From contig OY757010.1 in NCBI GenBank assembly GCA_963580285.1, positions 150,787,596-150,851,595 of the forward strand: a stretch of 64,000 nt of DNA. Reading direction: 5' to 3'. The notes under the pieces were generated by a model. The model saw only the letters and a program-made list of their open reading frames with translations, did not search any database and was not told where the DNA came from. The stretch is from Lucinisca nassula (Eukaryota > Mollusca > Bivalvia > Lucinida > Lucinidae). Below, piece by piece: positions 20,190 to 32,725 of this stretch. Every line of letters begins with the position of its first letter. Positions within the stretch are counted from its first letter, which is position 1. The translations under genes and the position numbers were made by a program.

Positions 20190-22050
20190 GTGATTTTTTT
20201 TCTAATTTCTGCTCTGAATCTTATTTCTGCTCAAAATATAGATTGTGGATACTCGTTAGAACTGCCTCATTGAGGCGCTTCTAACGAGTATCCACAATCT
20301 ATATTTTGGAGCAGAAATAAGAAAAATAAGGTTTACCCCTGTAAACCTCAGTTTTACTATATAAAAGTCGGGTTCAAGGGGGTCAAAATTATACAGGTGT
20401 GTTTTCGTGATGAAGAGAAAAAAAAAAAAGAAACCATAACAAAACAAAAATGAAAACTGTTCTGAGATTGAGAGAGAGAGAGAGAGAGGGACAGACAGAC
20501 ATAGATATGTATACATTATTTTCTTCTTATCCAAGCTGTTGTGTGTCCTCGTTATAACCACTCAATCTTTTTTTTACCAAGCCCCGATGGACGGGGGCGA
20601 GATAGATAGTATAATTGGAGAGAGAGAGAGAAAGAAAGAGAGAGATTGTTTTGAGCTTACATGTCAAACAGTGAGAGAGTGAGAGACAGACAGACAGATA
20701 GATATGTTTACAGTTTTTTCTTCTTATCCGAGATGTTGTGTGTACTCGTTAAAACAACCTCAGTGAGTTGTTTATAATGGTTTCAGTTCTGCATGGAAGC
20801 ATCATGCAGCTTAATCTATTTTCCAAGCCCCAATGGGCGGGGGCGAGACAGATAGTATAGATAGAGAGAGAGAGATAATTAAACATACACAACTGTATGA
20901 AACGACTGAAATAGGAGGACGGGACTATCTTCTAGAAAAATATACAATTCGCGAAGTTAAGGGTTCTCGTTAGAACCACCTTAATTTGTGAATTCTAAAG
21001 AGCACTTACACGCCTTTATAAGTTTGAAACCATAAACTGGTAAAAAATGAGGTTATGGGGTATACATTATGTTTATTTCTGATCAAAAAATAGATTGTGG
21101 GTAGTGGGTACTCTTTAGAACTAACTAGCCCCCCAAAAATTGGCAAATATCAGGGTTTTTTATTCTCACAAAATATACAATAAAATTGCTCATTTATCTT
21201 TTGAAGACAAAGGAGATCAGTATGTACCTTTAATTTGTGTTTCTTTGAAGGTCTCTCTTTTTCAATTATAAAGAACTTATCTACATCGTTAATCCAATTA
21301 AGTAATGATGTCCATCAGATTATAATCTACCTGTACGAAGTTTGTCTGCGAAGATATTTCTTTTGATCTGCAATCAAAAGGCCGAGAGCGACAGAAAGAC
21401 AGTTGCAGAGAGAGAGAGAGAGAGGTAAAGACGAAGGAAGGAAGAGACCGATAGTCTTTTCAATATACAAATATAGATTGTGGGTACTTATTAGAACCGT
21501 CTCATCGAGGCGGTTCTAACGAGTACTCACAATCTATATTTTAGAGCAGAAATAAGAAAAATAAGGTATACCCCTGTAAACATCGGTTTTACTATATATA
21601 AAAGTTGGGTTCAAGGGGGTCAAAAATATATATAAGTGTGTTTTCGTGATGATTTATTTATTTTATGACTATTTAATATCTCATTACGCTAACACACCCG
21701 TGTGACATAGTGCATTTTTCACATCTCCAAAATGGCTACTTTTCTTATGAAAATGCGTGGTATTTTTTCTTATTTTTACTGCTCTAATAGGTCGCGGGTG
21801 CTCGTTTGAACCGCGTTCTAACGAGTACCCACAACCTATGTCTTGGGGCAGAAATAAGAAAAATATTGAATACTCCGGTAAACCCAGTTTTCTCTATATA
21901 AAGTGGGGTTTACGATAGCACGTCCATGCGACATAGTGCATTTTTGATATCTCCGAAATGGCTACTTTTCTGATGAAAATGTGTGGTATTTTTATTATTT
22001 TTACTGCAGTCATAGGTTGTGGATGTTCGTTAGAACCGCGTATCCACAAC
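20190..22050. mobile_element. Cluster of hairpin MITE family H copies
   Basis: At least four copies: about 20190-20416, 21470-21652, 21668-21915 and 21920-22050, plus partial copies near 20720-20790 and 21090. Each has a near-perfect hairpin around TAGATTGTGGGTACTCGTTA / TAACGAGTACCCACAATCTA, then GAGCAGAAATAAGAAAAATA and a GTGTTTTCGTGATGA end. GA-rich microsatellites (20470-20487, 20615-20645, 20860-20875, 21408-21424) lie between them. Confidence 0.75.
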
Positions 22051-22053
22051 CTA

Positions 22054-22312
22054 TTGGGGCTTTAAGAAATAGATTGGGCCGCACGATGCTTCATCCCAGA
22101 GCTGAAAGTGACCGCGCACATGTGTACTGGTTAACAGCTTACAGAGGATCTGTATAATTTTGTATAAACCGTTTTAGTTTCATTTGGCAGCAGGCCATTA
22201 GATGTCATTTAATCTCAATGTCCGGTACAAGTCCCACAAAATTGGAAGCAACATCTCCAAAATGTCCTAAATATTGTTGACGGGGCCATTAAACCCAAAA
22301 TCAATCCAAATG
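22054..22312 (+). mobile_element. SINE family A copy
   Basis: Diverged full-length copy, GGGGCTTTAAGAAATAGATTG to GGGGCCATTAAACCC. Confidence 0.75.
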
Positions 22313-22424
22313 CAAGGAACATCATCAAAATCAAATTAAAAAAAAAACCTATTCATTTTAATGAAAGAGATTACTACATGAACTTTCATGTCCTTTCTCG
22401 TCCGCAACAAAAGTATAGAGCAGT

Positions 22425-22545
22425 CCTTTTTGCTAACAGTAATTGTCCTTTTCGTATATAAAAAAAGTCCTTTTCGTATTTTAGGGTAAGTCCTTTTCGC
22501 GAAAAAGGAGTCCTTTTCCCACTTTAGTGTAACAGTCATACTAAG
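22425..22545. mobile_element. AAAAGGACT-motif MITE, inverted copy
   Basis: AGTCCTTTTCG units around TTAGGGTAAG, mirror of 12757-12866. The right end reads CACTTTAGTGTAAC. Confidence 0.6.
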
Positions 22546-22584
22546 GACGAATTAAAGAAAGAAAACATTTACGTGACATATATA

Positions 22585-22785
22585 AAATTCGGTTCGTAGA
22601 AATACTGGAACACACTCAAAAAATTGTTTGGGGCTAATTAAATAGGGTTTGGGGGGAATATGTGCGTAATATATATTTTTGTGTGTCATATTTTGACCAA
22701 ATGTAACATGTGGACATGCTGTATTCTCCCTGGCTCAGTGAAGAACCAAATGATTAATCCTGTTATATACCAGTGTGATCCGGTA
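22585..22785 (+). repeat. Direct repeat, copy 1 (partner 24020-24245)
   Basis: CTCAAAAAATTGTTTGGGG, GGGGGGAATATGTGC, TGTGTGTCATATTTTGA and AACCAAATGATTAATCCTG recur in order about 1.4 kb downstream. Could be an old tandem duplication or LTR-like ends; no coding content lies between. Confidence 0.6.
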
Positions 22786-22933
22786 AATTTTTGTCACGAT
22801 GAGTTAGGTATTATAAAATTATAATTCATTAATAAACTTCAAAATGTTATTTTGATTTAAAAAAAAATATGATTGGGGATTAATTTATAAAATAAAATAC
22901 GTATTGTTTAATTTAGGCTTAACATTATCATCA

Positions 22934-23110
22934 ACACTTTATAGGTCATTATAGAGGTGTTGTTTCTCATTTTGTTGGACTTATACCCGGCGTTCAATTG
23001 AAATGACATATCAAGTCCTCCACATAGTGGAACCAAAGAGTTTATATGTATGGACGGTCCGACTCACATCGCTACACAGTCTGATCTGGACCTTTTCTGG
23101 CAACATAGGT
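22934..23110 (-). mobile_element. SINE family A fragment
   Basis: Old reverse copy, 3' half recognised by GGACTTATACCCGGCG and GGACGGTCCGACTCACA. Confidence 0.6.
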
Positions 23111-23289
23111 TTGTTGACAGGTTTTCTCATGGCATGGCACGAATCGGGCCGCTTCTTCAAAATCTTAAGTTGATTTTTGAGTATACATTGTTTTTTTTAT
23201 ATACTTTATACATTGTTTAGAGAAAGAGAAAAAGAGAGATAGAGCGAGAGAAGTTATAACATGTTTTATATTGTATTGATGAATGATGA

Positions 23290-23880
23290 ATTAAAACTGC
23301 AAATATAAACACATGTCTTGCTATGTTTCATCACCATTTATCCTATTTCATTCTGTGCTCAGAATAAAACCAATAGGTTGGTGCATTACAGACAGACATG
23401 ACCTTATCTCTTCATTAGGCCGTAAACCACATTTAACATCAGACAGGGCAAACGCATGGAGTGGGCAGTCAGCACTAAGCAGGCTGGTTAAAAATTTCAG
23501 ACAACATTTTGATATATTTTCCCAGCTAACGGTTTTGACATTTCATGCTTATTGTCTCAAACGGAGACACATTGCTGGAAATGTCAAATCTTTTTATTTA
23601 TTTATTTATTTGATGAAAGAATGTGCAAACTGACTTCATTTTGTAATCAGATGAGTTATATCAGAGAGTTGTAACCTAAAAATAAATATCCTTTCAATAT
23701 TCAGACCCACCGCAGCGGAACACATTTAATATATTAGAAAATGGTATTAGATTAATTTTTTGTATGATTGTAAGATCAGAATTGTAAGTAACAACATCCT
23801 ACACACTAAAAAAATTTAATTAAGTCAAAAATATGGTTTTAATGATATAATATAAATAAATAAATGAGTGTGTTCTGGTA
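23290..23880 (+). repeat. Dispersed repeat acting as an uninterrupted reference copy
   Basis: The order GAAATGTCAAATC, CAAACTGACTTCATTTTG, AGATGAGTTATATCAGAGAG, ATGAGTGTGTTCTGG is continuous here. At 33930-39900 it is split by two insertions. Confidence 0.75.
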
Positions 23881-24019
23881 TTTCTACGAACCCTATAAAA
23901 TTATCAGCCATATTAGAGGAGAGAATACTCCACATGATACTTATACTTAAAGCAAAACCGCCCCAAGGAAGAATACTTCACATGATTTTGAAACTGTGTA
24001 TATCATCAACTGCTAAAAT

Positions 24020-24245
24020 TGCGGTTCGTAGAAGTGTTGGAACACGCCAAAACAACGGAACACACTGGCAATGACACTGGTAATTAACTCAAAAAATTGT
24101 TTGGGGGATAATTAAATAGTTTTTTGGGGGGAATATGTGCTTAATATATATTTTGTGTGTCATATTTTGATCAAATGTAACATGTGAATAAACTTTATTC
24201 ATCCTGGCTCAGTTATAAACCAAATGATTAATCCTGTTATCAAGG
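24020..24245 (+). repeat. Direct repeat, copy 2
   Basis: Partner of 22585-22785, with the same ordered blocks. Confidence 0.6.
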
Positions 24246-24494
24246 TTTAGTGGCAAATTCCACCCACCCAGGATTTTCCAGTGAAATTTTCTGGCCTGGA
24301 AAATATGCCAAACGTGGCAAATATGATTTTGGTGTTAAAATACTGTAGAAATCTCGGCCAAGTTAACTAGAAATTGAAATATTAAACAGACACTAGACAG
24401 GCCTCTTTAAGAATGTTAAGATCAGAGCAGTCTGATCAGGTCCTTGACTGATTTGTCTGTTTACTTTCTCAACAACATGCTTTAAACATCCAAA
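24246..24494. other. Spacer without recognised feature
   Basis: No ORF or repeat family recognised. Confidence 0.4.
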
Positions 24495-25605
24495 TACACC
24501 TGGACCTTGTTATAGCACGATTCGTTACAACACGAATTGGGATATAACACGGTTTTGGTTTGGACCCCAAATTTTCCCCAACCAACATTTATAAATATTA
24601 TCCAAGGATTGTATCAGGTTTTAAGCACAACAAATTTATTTTCCTCTCACTTTTGACTGCGGTAATACGGTAGCTAACACGGTAGCTAACACGGTTTATA
24701 GCGGTACTTTTTGATATTTATTGCAGGCCTCCAGCAGAGTTGAATATACAGTATATAAACTTGTTTAGCTTGACACGCATGATAAACATGAACTGTCATC
24801 GGCACAATCAAAAGTGTTGGCTTAGTGAGATAAAAAGATTAAAGAATTCAGTTACGCAACCGGAAAAAATATTTATCACGCTCTGTTAAGGATCACTGCT
24901 CATCAGAAATTTTAAACATCGATGCAGACGATGCGATCGGTCAACTGCAATAAAACTCATTTTCCAGAGCCGCATGTAAAAGAAAGTCAAATTTATTCCA
25001 GCTTAAAAGCAAATGATAAAACATATTCAAGATCGATTTTCGCGGTAAAAAAAATCATTCAAAGACCATGTGTGCCATTAAAAATCATTTCAATTGACTA
25101 AAATATTAGGTGTACTTAAGACATTTCAAGGGAAGTAATTCAAATTTCTTGTAAGCGTTGATCATTGTCCGGTTCCGAACCCTAACCCGGTAATTTCACC
25201 ATTGAAATGTATTAACGGTACTGTAGTTCGGTACGGTTCCGGACGCTCAGTTACAACAAAGTTAGCCGGGAACCAGCTATCAAAATGGTGTCATACTCGC
25301 TGTCAGATAGGACAATTTCTGGATATAAAACATGGTTTATCAGCTGGTTTCGATTAAAGTGACGTGTTTGACTTGATGGGCCATGGTATTTACTGTCATT
25401 GATTAGTTCTAAACACATTTTAGTCGGGAAATATGGTCATTAACCGGACCGCACATCATCAAGTTTGGGAAACTATTGATCACCATTGTGTCAATGGTTG
25501 ATCTGTGACAAATGTGGTCGGCGTTAATAACACGATTTGGTTAACTAACACAGTCCGTTGGTTGGACCCGGAGTTCCGTGTTATAACAAGGTTGAGGTGT
25601 ATGTT
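24495..25605 (-). mobile_element. Tigger/pogo-like element, copy 2 (inverted)
   Basis: Left end ACACCTGGACCTTGTTATAG, right end GTTATAACAAGGTTGAGGTG. The interior matches copy 1 end to end in reverse orientation, with no nested insertion. Confidence 0.75.
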
Positions 25606-25639
25606 CAAATTTTAGGAAAGTTATAGCAGTTTTACACTA

Positions 25640-26165
25640 TCCAAAGTTGCAAGGAGTTTGTCTCTGGTCGGGCTCATCGGAGTCTAACTGTTGGTTTTCT
25701 TTTGCTCCAGCATTTCAGTGGTTTCTTGCTGTCGAGTCCTCACCGTTGTCTCACCTCTGTGGTCCTTTGATTTTTGTGTTCACGGAGATGTTGTGCTGAT
25801 GAGTTAGGAGGCCTTCATGCGGATTGAACAAATTATTTGTCTAAATCGCGACGGAAGTAAGGGCGAGGATTGTGGCCACGTAAAATCGATTTAAGCCCCC
25901 CAGTGGAAATCTTCCACTGACCGTTCCAAGGCGGCTCTTCTGTGGCGATTTATTTATGTTGTTGTTTGTTACTTACTGTGTGTATCACTTGTGTCTTTTA
26001 ATTTTGGATGGCCATATGGCCATTTTTTTTTTTGAAAGTAACTGTCCTTATGGCCTTCCTTTGTTTAGGTTTCCATTATGGTCTGGTCGCTTAATGTTTG
26101 TATTACTTTCCCTTTGGTGTCTTTTATGGGTGGAGTAAGTTAATTGTATCAATTCCTGATCTTTG
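25640..26165 (+). repeat. ~500 bp dispersed repeat G (inverted partner at 53565-54075)
   Basis: AATCGCGACGGAAGTAAGGG, CCCCAGTGGAAATC and TGTATCACTTGTGTC occur here and, inverted, at 53.6-54.1 kb. No coding signature; type unknown. Confidence 0.75.
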
Positions 26166-26184
26166 TTTTACTTCTACTTTACAT

Positions 26185-26374
26185 ACAGGGCAGTCCCTTT
26201 AGTACTCTACTCATTATAACACGGTTTTGGTTATAACACGGCCAGGTCTTGCCTCCCAAATTGTCATTTTACAATAATTTCTATATAAAAAATATCCCTT
26301 TATAACACGGTCCATTTATAACACGGTCCTGTTCTATGCATCCCACATATAGCGTTATAAAGGGACTGCCCTGT
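26185..26374. mobile_element. 190 bp MITE with 17 bp perfect TIRs
   Basis: Left ACAGGGCAGTCCCTTTA, right its exact reverse complement. The interior carries four TATAACACGG motifs, like the ends of the Tigger-type elements nearby. Confidence 0.8.
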
Positions 26375-26952
26375 TAATTGACTTTACAACAAAATTAATA
26401 ACATGTTTATTTAGCTGTGCCAGTGACACTTATATAATGATCCTTAATTTTTGGATTAATATATAGACACTAGAAGGCCTTTTCAAGTTTTACAGCAGCC
26501 TTAGTTGCAAGGAGTTTTACATTAATTGACTTGACTTTATGATACAAAATTATTAAAACAATAAATTTGAGAAAATGTTTTTAATAACCAGAATACCAGT
26601 AGGGAGAGACAAAGTTGAAAACAAAAACAAAGATGTCATAATTTAGTTCTTTGTTTATATAACTTACACAATTAGTCTGGGTGGAATTGAAAGGAGGTGT
26701 CTTAGGAGTTAATTGAGTAATTGTATGGCTTCAAGCCTTGTATACCCTAGAAGTTAGAACATTACAGTTCATTATATGTCCTGAAATTTAACAAAACGCA
26801 TCTAAAGCAAACTACAACTGATAAATACTTTGGCCGGTTACGAAACAGGAGATTTCGTTACGTTCTGTTTGGGACCCAGACCAAGCAGAAATCAAAGCGC
26901 CAAAAGGCACTGAAATGACAGATTCTGTGAAAAACCAGTGCTTCAGCTGAAG
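26375..26952. other. Stretch without recognised gene
   Basis: AT-rich, no supported feature. Confidence 0.4.
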
Positions 26953-28025
26953 TGCACGACCCGCCGGATGTTTTTAGCTTTATGAGCGTAACCATATATG
27001 GGTATGGCGGCCATTTTGGTCATGTGACCTGGACCTAAAACGGCTCCCCCAATAAATGCGCCTTATCGTAAGGAGCAAAAATAAATCTTATACTTTAGTA
27101 CTGTATTCTGAATGGTTTGCAGGTTAAAATGCATTCTCACTTTTCCAATACAAAAGCATATGTGTCAAAGTTTGACCTAGGCACAAAGAAGGTCAAGGGC
27201 AACCCAGGGTCACCATTTTAGCAATTTATGATGGGCCTACGTCCCAGATGCTATTTATCAAGTTTCGTGGAAATCTGCCCAGTGGTTCTGGAGAAGACTA
27301 TTTTTGAAGGGTTTTTACCATATATGGCTTGGCGGCCATTTTGGTGATGTGACCTGGACCCCATGAGCAAATTTTGGTTTCTCCCATCCCATAGAGGCCC
27401 CATATGAAAGTTGACTTCAATCAGCCCAACGGTTTCCGAGGAGAAGCAGTTCGAAAATTTTCATATTTTTCGCCTCGGCGAGGCTATACTAAATGGAATG
27501 TAATACTTCGCAAGTTCATTGGTTAGATCTCATTGATATCTATCAGTATGCCAAAAATTATTCCAAGCGGTTAAGTCACTATCACCAATTATCACAAACC
27601 GGTTACGGACGGACAGACAGACAGATCATATATGGCTTGGCGGCCATTTTGGTCATGTGACCTGGACCCCATGAGCAAATTTTGGTTTCCCCCATCCCAT
27701 AGAGGCTTAATATGAAATTTGACTTCAATCGGCCCAACGGTTTCCGAGGAGAAGCAGTTCGAAAATTTTCACATTTTTCGCCTCGGCGAGGCTACACTAA
27801 ATGGAATGTAATATTTCGCAAGTTCATTGGTTAGATCTCATTGATATCTTTCAGTATGACAAAAATTGTTTAAATATTCTAAGCGGTTAAGTCACTATCA
27901 CCAATTTTCAAAAACGGGTTACGGACGGACAGACAGACTGACAGATGACAGAATGACACGGTGATTTTAGGGCACTCTTAGAAAATCAACCGACTTCAGT
28001 CGGTCGCTTTTCTGCGGGTCGTGCA
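26953..28025. mobile_element. Element with GCGGGTCGTGCA ends and two ~310 bp cores
   Basis: TGCACGACCCGC at 26953 and its reverse complement at 28014-28025 bound two tandem units starting GGCGGCCATTTTGG (about 27320 and 27635), each followed by GGTTACGGACGGACAGACAG. A hairpin ACCGACTTCAGTCGGT lies at 27989-28004, just inside the right end. The ACGG/ACAG patches and subterminal hairpin fit the pearl/Helentron-associated plan. Confidence 0.65.
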
Positions 28026-28172
28026 ATTCAGATTTACTTTCTTAAGTGATAAGGACAATGGCGCTGGAGTGCTGATTTTTAGTTTGGTTCACAAAACTGA
28101 GGTGAATCGGCTGTTAAACACTTTCATCTTCATTTTACTTGGACATTATAAATAAAACAACATGCAAATGAC

Positions 28173-28275
28173 TACCCAGCAGGCACATGTCGCTAGGGCA
28201 ACGTCAAATCAACGTCGATGCAATGTCATGACGTTGCACCGACGTTGATGTGACGTCACAATTACGTCATGTGCC
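28173..28275. mobile_element. Palindromic MITE (CATGACGT type)
   Basis: Ends CAGCAGGCACATG / CATGTGCCGGCTG around a core ACGTCGATGCAA...TTGCACCGACGT; largely self-complementary. Confidence 0.75.
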
Positions 28276-29464
28276 GGCTGAGATAGTTGCCAGTTTTATG
28301 ACAACACATAGCCGCAACATTCTTGTAAAAGCTTACACTTGTTGACTGAGATGTGTTTCGCGGCTTAGTCAAGAACCTGCCTTATGTCGTGCGCTACAAT
28401 AAAGGAAAACACTTTTTGTGCGATGTTTGAAGTTTTGCGGCATGTGACTAATTATTTATCACAACATTGTGCTTACATATTCAGTTATTTAGACCTATAC
28501 AACAGAACTGGACAGTGATAACTGTTAGGAGTTTATAATTGCTGGCTTGCTACCGTACGGTGAAGTTTCTAGCGTCTCGTACTTCGCATTTAATTAGGTC
28601 ATGTAAGTGTTATGAGTCTGTACCCTTTCAGCCCTTTATAGCCAAGTACAGATACCTACAGATGCAAACAGTGTAGAACCTGGTGAGATGGCTCATAATG
28701 ATACATCGCATTCGGTTCTACATGGTTTGACATGCTATTGACGACTACTGACTAGACACCCAATTTACATGTGTAGAATGGACGCGTACAAATTCAGTGA
28801 CTGAAGAGTGAACTGGAGAAACTCTTGGGTTGAAGGGGTAAAATCTTAACCTGGCCTGTAACTGTTGTGTGCGGGTCAGGACCAGACAAAGCGGCTTGGC
28901 CAATAATCAAAAGTTAAAACAGCTTATTATACCGTCTATTTTCTTTATTTTTCAAAGTTTATCTAGATACTTAAATGGTGTACACTGATTGTAGCTCTAT
29001 ATATATTGTTGTTGTTGTTTTTTTTCTAAAAATATACAAAGGTACTTTAATGGCGTATTGATACAAATATAATTAATCATAACCCATTTTGTACTGAATG
29101 CAATATTATCACTTATCTGACGAAGATTTCATTTCGAAATCCCGGTTCAAAATTAAGGGGCGTCAGCTAGAAATATAGGAATTAATTTAGGAAAAAAATG
29201 GCTAACTTTCGACAACAGTGAAACCCGCAGTGAAGGCCGTGGTTAGACGCCGCCTCCAAGATTCGCCAATCACCCATTATGCGGTCGTCTGTATAAAATG
29301 GGAACATTCCTTATGCATATTCAATTAACTTTTCCCGTTTTGTTTGTAATTTAAGAAAGATCATTTTTGTATTTTGATTACAAATGAAACAAAACATGTA
29401 ATCAAAATGCGGAAATAATGCCATGAGAAATTAGTTTTGAGACAGCGAGAATGAAAAGTCAACA
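28276..29464. other. Stretch without recognised gene
   Basis: About 1.2 kb of intron sequence with a short (GTT)n at 29008; no ORF or repeat family recognised. Confidence 0.4.
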
Positions 29465-29590
29465 AACAACGGACTATTTGCGCGGAGTCATATTTCAAAA
29501 GTAGTGGAAGCCGGAAGTTCGGACGTTAAAATTGTAAACATGCAGCACGACGAAGAATGACAGAAAGAATCTGTCATTAAAAATGAAATC
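29465..29590. repeat. Dispersed repeat shared with 20060-20189
   Basis: Same ordered blocks, ending ATCTGTCATTAAAAA. Confidence 0.5.
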
Positions 29591-30644
29591 GCTTTTTTAA
29601 TTATTTAATTATCAAATAAATAACTTGAATCAGTGCTAAATCTAAATCAGCTTAATAATATTGATTTTAAAAAAATAAGGTGTGTTGTTTAAACTACTTA
29701 TACAAGTAATTTTTGTAACATATTTGATAACCGTCAATAGAATTTGCCATAAATGCCAGTAAATGCCAGTGGCATGGAAAATATGCATATTTTCCAGCAT
29801 TTTTGCAACCTTGCCTGTTTGATGGCAGTGCAATCTTCTTCTTCTTCTTGTAAATCTTTCGCCGTCCCACTTGGAACAACAACTAATAAATCAGCGTAGT
29901 TTCATTTGCACACCAATAAAAGTCGACAAACTTTACATAAAAGTGGGGCATTATTGTATATACAACTGTCTTCCACCAGGGGCTTGATTAAATCGCGTTT
30001 GTACAATATAGCTGTGCTCCCTGTATATACATCCTTGCATATCCACAACTGAACTTAGCAATACTTCTATTCTTTGTTAATCGATGTTTTATTTTTAGGT
30101 TTCTTTGGTAACATCCGTTGCCTTGCTCCATGCAGGGATCAGCCCAGGGGGCGATTTGAGCGACTTCTTCGCCCGAAGTTCAAGAACTTCGCCTTAACAG
30201 CCTAGAAAAGAGAAGTTGACTTCGCCCTGTTTTTTTCCAATCTTTTTTTTCTCCATTAACAGGATAGGCTTTTCAAATATAAAGTAATATCCATCGATAA
30301 AGGCACAAGGTTGATTACAAAAACACCTATTGATAATCCAATAATTAATAATCCAACTGCATGTGTTAATTGCTCCCACATGTAGCATTGAGCACAAGTT
30401 GTCAGATCAGCTAATTATGTAAATAGGTGAATCGGGTTAGTCCAAATTGGCATCTTTGATCTTATTTCAAGGTCACTTGAGCCGTATGTCACAATTTGAG
30501 TAATCAGACTTGTCCGCGAAGCATGAGACGATGGGTCTTTTTGATCTTGGCAACATGATTGACGCATGAAAACGTGCATCTCATTTTACATATCAATAGA
30601 TGCGACTTTAACAGGATTAACGTCTCCCCGTACATCAACCAAAG
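29591..30644. other. Stretch without recognised gene
   Basis: Contains an 11 bp tandem (TAAATGCCAGTAAATGCCAG, about 29750) and a (CTT)n at 29835. TTCGCCC-rich sequence at 30165-30225 resembles hAT-like ends but is not resolved. Confidence 0.4.
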
Positions 30645-30955
30645 TGCAGTTTATATTTTACTTTTGGTCCTTTGAGATCATCGTGAATATTCTTAGAAAT
30701 CAGAAATAAATTATTGTTTTAGCCTCATTCTAGACAGGTTTTTAATTATTTGGACCCCATTTTGATTTATGCCAGTCTTTGAATCGACTGCCTATTCGAA
30801 ATTCGCAAAATTGCAGTATGTTTCCTCTGGCTTTCTTTGCCGGATCATTACAGGGTCACTGATGAGGCTTTATTAGCCGAAACTATGTAGTATGGCCCAT
30901 TTCACTTTTTTATGAATGTTTTCATTGCTCTTAAAGGAACTCATTTTTTATTTTT
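30645..30955 (+). repeat. Inverted-repeat partner of 35345-35660
   Basis: TTTATATTTTACTTTTGGTC, AGACAGGTTTTTAATTATTTGG, GGATCATTACAGGGTCACTG and AAGGAACTCATTTTT all recur reverse-complemented near 35.5 kb. A partial copy lies at 36305-36430. Confidence 0.75.
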
Positions 30956-31699
30956 ATTTACCTATTTGGCTCTGATTAAACAAATAAAAAACGTGATGTC
31001 AAGTCCCGATCAGGTGCTGACTCAAAACAGACAGAAAATGTGTAAAACGGAAGATGGGAACTCGAAAAAAGGGAAGATGAAAAGAACAAAAAAAAACAAA
31101 AAAAAAAAACAGCCCCATTGCACCTGCACAACTTGCCAGCATATCACGGCTGCACAGATCGAAACTCCCCACCCGACTGCACAACGTGACTATTACCACG
31201 TGAGATTATATTGGTTGTTTCCCTTTTGCGCTCTTCAGTGACAGAGTGAGAGGGACATTGAGAAAATGAAAGTAGATGAAGTCTCTCATCTCTGAAACAT
31301 GTGAGCAATTATTGCTGCTATAATCGAGGTGCATAATCATTCAGCAAGTGCAACAGCAGTATTGGTATGTAGTTTGCAACAATATCACATCCGCACACTG
31401 TATTTCTAAATTGCAAAAAAAAAAAAAAAAAAAAAAACAACGCTATTTACAGAAATTACCGTAAATTCGACTCGACAATTTCCGTAATTTAGTAGTTTTT
31501 CTCGAGCCCTGCTTCGCCCTCTTGTCCCTCATTTCTCCCTCCAGAACATGCTTTACTGGCGTCTAAAATCAATTGTAACTAAACGTCAGTATCATGATCA
31601 AAGAAGGATTTATGAAGATTTCGATACATATAGCATCAATTTCAGTAATTACACTTTGTCTAATTGGTTCTAAGACGTGACACTGTAGTAAAAAATACT
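30956..31699. other. Stretch with poly(A) tracts, no gene
   Basis: A runs at 31085-31110 and 31415-31438. The small frames here are low-complexity. Confidence 0.45.
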
Positions 31700-31995
31700 C
31701 ACTACACCTCAACCTTGTTATAACACAGAACTCCGGTTCAAACCAACGGACTGTGTTAGTTAATCAAATCTTGTTATAAACGCTGACCGTATTTGTCACA
31801 GATCAACCATTGACACTATGGTGATCAATAGTTTTCCAAACAAGATGGTGTGCAGTCTGGTTAATAAACGTATTTCCTGACTAAAATGATGGCCCATCAA
31901 GTCAACCAGGTGATAAACCACGTTTATATCAAGAAAATCGTCCAATCTCACAGCGATTTTGATGCCATTTTGATAGCTGGTTCCTGGCTAACTTT

Positions 31996-32263
31996 CTGCC
32001 CCCACCCATCGGGGCTTGAAGAAATAGATTGCGCTGCATGATGCTTCCACGCAGAGCTGAAACTGACCACACACGTGTACTGGTAAACCGCTTAAAGAAC
32101 CTAAGCCTGCCCAGACAAAGCGGTGCGAGTCAGACATTGGGCGACAGGGCTTGAGATGTCATTCATCCCAGTGTCGGGTAAAAGTCCCACAAAATTGGAA
32201 GCAACGTCTCCAAAATGACCTATACAGTGTTGATTGGGACGTTAAACCTTAAATCAAACAAAA
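31996..32263 (+). mobile_element. SINE family A with 14 bp TSD
   Basis: TCCTGGCTAACTTT flanks the copy at 31982-31995 and 32264-32277, an exact target duplication. Confidence 0.9.
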
Positions 32264-32486
32264 TCCTGGCTAACTTTGTTGTACCGTTAATAGATTTCAA
32301 TGGTAAAATTACCGGGTAAGGGTTCAGAACCGGACAAAGGTCAACGTTACGAGAAATTTGAATTACTTCCCTTGGAATGTCCTTAATATTTTAGCCATTT
32401 GAAACGATCTTTGATGCACACATGGTCTTTGAATGATATTTTTACCGAAACTCGATCATTAATATGTTTTATCATTTTAAACGGGC

Positions 32487-32725
32487 CTCCGTGGCCTAGT
32501 GGATAAGAGCGCTGACTCTTAGTCATTAGGTCTCTCACCGCCGTAGGTTCGAGCCTCGCTCGGGCCACGTGTGAGACGCCAAGTTCTGCAACGGAAGGTC
32601 AGGTGGTTTTTCTCCGGGTACTCCGGTTTTCGCCCACCTCTGATTAACGATCGGCTCGATATGAGTGAAATAATCTTGAAAGGGCCGTAAAACCCAAACC
32701 AAAAAAAAAAAAAAAAAAAAAAAAA
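32487..32725 (+). mobile_element. SINE family D (tRNA head)
   Basis: Head GGGCCTCCGTGGCCTAGTGG, B box GGTTCGAGCC, body with CTCCGGTTTTCGCCCACC, tail AAAGGGCCGTAAAACCCAAA and a 25 nt A run. The tRNA-like head continues into the body without a gene end, so it is not a tRNA gene. Confidence 0.8.

Noticed and set aside
22585..24245. Direct repeats as LTRs of an LTR retrotransposon
   Set aside because: The 1.4 kb between them has no gag or pol similarity, and no TG...CA termini, primer site or target duplication was seen.
30912..31241. Lys-rich open frame of 109 residues
   Set aside because: Driven by A-rich low complexity and overlapping a dispersed repeat.
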